A stretch of DNA of 64,000 nt from Rudaea sp. Lineage in GTDB: Bacteria > Pseudomonadota > Gammaproteobacteria > Xanthomonadales > Rhodanobacteraceae. This document shows, piece after piece, positions 62,591 through 64,000 of this stretch (the first letter of the stretch is position 1; every line of letters begins with the position of its first letter). The notes beneath the pieces were generated by a model that saw only the letters and a program-made list of their open reading frames with translations, was not told the origin of the DNA and did no database searches. The stretch spans positions 1 to 64,000 of the forward strand of contig JARLJU010000325.1 in the NCBI GenBank assembly GCA_031291055.1, in the 5' to 3' direction. The position numbers were made by a program, and so were the translations under genes.

Positions 62591-63322
62591 TCAGCCGACA
62601 AACAGCATGCGGCCGCGAAAGCCCGTTCCGGCGCTGGCAACATCTATTGCGCGCAGGATGCGTCGTCGCGCCGCCACGACGATGGCGGCGATGTCGCGTT
62701 CGGCCACCACGTGCATTTCCGCAGCGACGCGGCTTCCGTGCACGAGCCTGCGCAACGGCGCCAGGAAACGGTTGGGCAGCAACCGATAGCCCAGGCCGCG
62801 CCAGTCGCGGGCATAGCCGCTGGCAATCTGGAACACCGCCAGGCCACCGGGTGCAAGCACGCGCAGGAATTCACCTAGATACGCGTGCTGCAGCGGTGCC
62901 GGCATATGGTGCAGGGTTATCACCGAATAGACCAGGTCGATGCTGGCGTCCGCGAGGAAATCCAGCCGCGATTGCGCATTTTCCACAAAGCGCACATTGT
63001 GCAGATCTGCCTGCAGTCGTCGCGCCCGCACCAGCATGCTCGCCGAAATATCGACACCAACCACTTCGTCGTAGCGTGAAGCCAGCGCGCGCGTCAGGCG
63101 GCCGATACCGCACCCGAAGTCGAGCGCGCGACGGCGCTCGCACGGCAGTTGCAGATCCTCGCACCAACCTGCGAGCCCTTCAATCTCGGTTTCGCCGGCA
63201 GCGAAGAACTCCTCGGGATTCCAGCGGCCGCCACGTTTGTCCGGCTGCGACAGGATCGCCCACAGCGGATCGTCTTCGCCGAGCGCATTCCAGGTGGCGC
63301 GCAGGCGTTCGATATCATTCAT
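62591..63322 (-). CDS. Class I SAM-dependent methyltransferase
   Basis: 243 aa. Rossmann motif I ALDFGCGIGRLTRAL, motif II VGVDIS, and motif IV LVYSVITLHHMPAPL. The substrate is unknown; small-molecule or lipid. It is convergent with the lipoprotein gene and stands alone upstream of pilU. Confidence 0.88.
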   Translation of the reverse strand: MNDIERLRATWNALGEDDPLWAILSQPDKRGGRWNPEEFFAAGETEIEGLAGWCEDLQLPCERRRALDFGCGIGRLTRALASRYDEVVGVDISASMLVRARRLQADLHNVRFVENAQSRLDFLADASIDLVYSVITLHHMPAPLQHAYLGEFLRVLAPGGLAVFQIASGYARDWRGLGYRLLPNRFLAPLRRLVHGSRVAAEMHVVAERDIAAIVVAARRRILRAIDVASAGTGFRGRMLFVG

Positions 63323-63420
63323 GCGTGAAGGAAAAACTGGTTATCGGTCGTTGGTTGCCGGCACTGTCGTCGCGCCCCACCGATCTTTTTCCGGCAACTG
63401 ACAACCACCAATCGACAACC
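63323..63420. repeat. GGTTGCCGG/CCGGCAACTGACAACC repeats
   Basis: The 98-bp gap reads GGTTATCGGTCGTTGGTTGCC in one half and CCGGCAACTGACAACC with CGACAACC in the other, forming a loose inverted repeat. The words match the repeats between the gsp genes. Confidence 0.55.
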
Positions 63421-64000
63421 TCATGTTTCCACCAGTTCCACGCCGTCCATGCCCTGCGACAGGGTATGTGCGTCGCCGCCCTGGGCGAGCTTGATCTTCA
63501 AGCGCACTTCGTTCGCCGAATCGGCGTAGCGCAGCGCATCCTCGTAGGAAATCTCGCCGGCCTGGTACAACTCGAACAGTGCCTGATCGAAGGTCTTCAT
63601 GCCCAGGTTGGTCGATTCCTTCATGACGTCCTTGAGCTTGTGCACTTCACCCTTGCGGATGTAATCCTGGACCAGCGGCGTGCCCAGCATCACCTCGACG
63701 CAAACCCGGCGCGCCTTGCCATCCGGGGTCGGAATGAGCTGCTGTGCCACGACGCCCTTGAGGTTGAGCGACAGATCCATGAACAACTGCGGATGCCGGT
63801 CCTCGGGAAAGAAGTGGATGATGCGGTCCATCGCCTGGTTGGCGTTGTTCGCGTGCAGGGTGCAGAGGCACAAATGTCCGGTTTCGGAAAAGTTCACCGC
63901 GTGTTCCATTGTTTCGCGTGTTCTCACTTCGCCGATCATGATCACGTCCGGCGCCTGGCGCAGCGTATTCTTCAGCGCATTTTCCCAGCTATCGGTATCG
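63421..64000 (-). CDS. pilU: Type IV pilus ATPase PilU (5' end outside window)
   Basis: The C-terminal 192 residues of a PilT-type retraction ATPase: DVIMIGEVRTRETMEHA (Walker B), LHANNANQAMDRIIHFFP, and a C-terminus with YADSANEVRLKIKL that is typical of PilU rather than PilT. The frame continues past the right edge. Its presence 7 kb from pilG fits the general pil-chp neighbourhood. Confidence 0.93.
   Translation of the reverse strand, partial: DTDSWENALKNTLRQAPDVIMIGEVRTRETMEHAVNFSETGHLCLCTLHANNANQAMDRIIHFFPEDRHPQLFMDLSLNLKGVVAQQLIPTPDGKARRVCVEVMLGTPLVQDYIRKGEVHKLKDVMKESTNLGMKTFDQALFELYQAGEISYEDALRYADSANEVRLKIKLAQGGDAHTLSQGMDGVELVET

Noticed and set aside
1..64000. CRISPR arrays, tRNA or rRNA genes, insertion sequences, prophage
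   Set aside because: No regularly spaced direct repeats, cloverleaf-like tRNA signatures, transposase motifs or phage genes were recognised on reading both strands.

Overview
The window is GC-rich, gene-dense chromosomal DNA of a gammaproteobacterium. The mixture of genes points to the Xanthomonadales/Lysobacterales, perhaps a Rhodanobacteraceae-like genus. The grounds are a complete Pil-Chp cluster, a pseudopilin-rich type II secretion operon, secreted beta-helix proteins and a RegB/RegA pair. This placement is inference. No tRNA, rRNA, CRISPR array, prophage or transposase was seen.

Layout. 1-11 kb: a truncated Ser/Thr kinase, relA, a secreted Ig-like-repeat protein, a small secreted protein, the DEAH helicase hrpA and a DUF2383 protein. 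11-20.6 kb: a leftward RND efflux operon (mdtA, mdtB, mdtC, outer-membrane factor). 20.8-22.7 kb: divergent redox two-component system regB-regA, with candidate RegA boxes on both sides. 22.7-25.6 kb: a frameshifted outer-membrane-protein remnant, a Cys-rich miniprotein and an OmpR-type two-component system. 25.7-29.8 kb: two secreted beta-helix proteins around a PilZ protein and a DUF486 membrane protein. 29.8-31.7 kb: a MAPEG protein, a DUF962 protein, a candidate small RNA and a DUF4097-like beta-solenoid protein. 31.7-34.9 kb: mazG, cysQ, nudE and a histidinol-phosphatase-like gene. 34.9-40.7 kb: type II secretion genes gspG-H-I-J-K-L-M-N. 40.8-43 kb: bioA and rsmE. 43-56.4 kb: the twitching-motility chemosensory operon pilG-H-I-J-K-chpA-B-C. 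56.8-60.8 kb: gshB, tonB, yqgE, ruvX, pyrB. 60.9-64 kb: a lipoprotein, a methyltransferase and the end of pilU. The stretch from bioA to pyrB has the same gene order as the Pseudomonas aeruginosa pil-chp region, from memory of that locus.

How the genes fit together. PilJ, PilI, ChpC, PilK, ChpB and ChpA form a chemosensory array that phosphorylates PilG and PilH to control type IV pili; PilU is one of the retraction motors. The gsp operon supplies the pseudopilus and inner-membrane platform of type II secretion, a plausible exit route for the secreted proteins encoded nearby. RegB/RegA may couple redox state to the adjacent efflux pump.

The most interesting object is an intergenic candidate RNA at about 30.6-30.77 kb. 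It has four successive hairpins, each with GGA in its loop, followed by a near-ideal Rho-independent terminator. This is the architecture of a CsrA/RsmA-sequestering sRNA. Other notable signals are the word TATACAAAT recurring inside AT-rich rare-codon patches of GC-rich genes, and a pseudopilin (GspG) whose 38-residue leader is encoded by intergenic-type repeat DNA.
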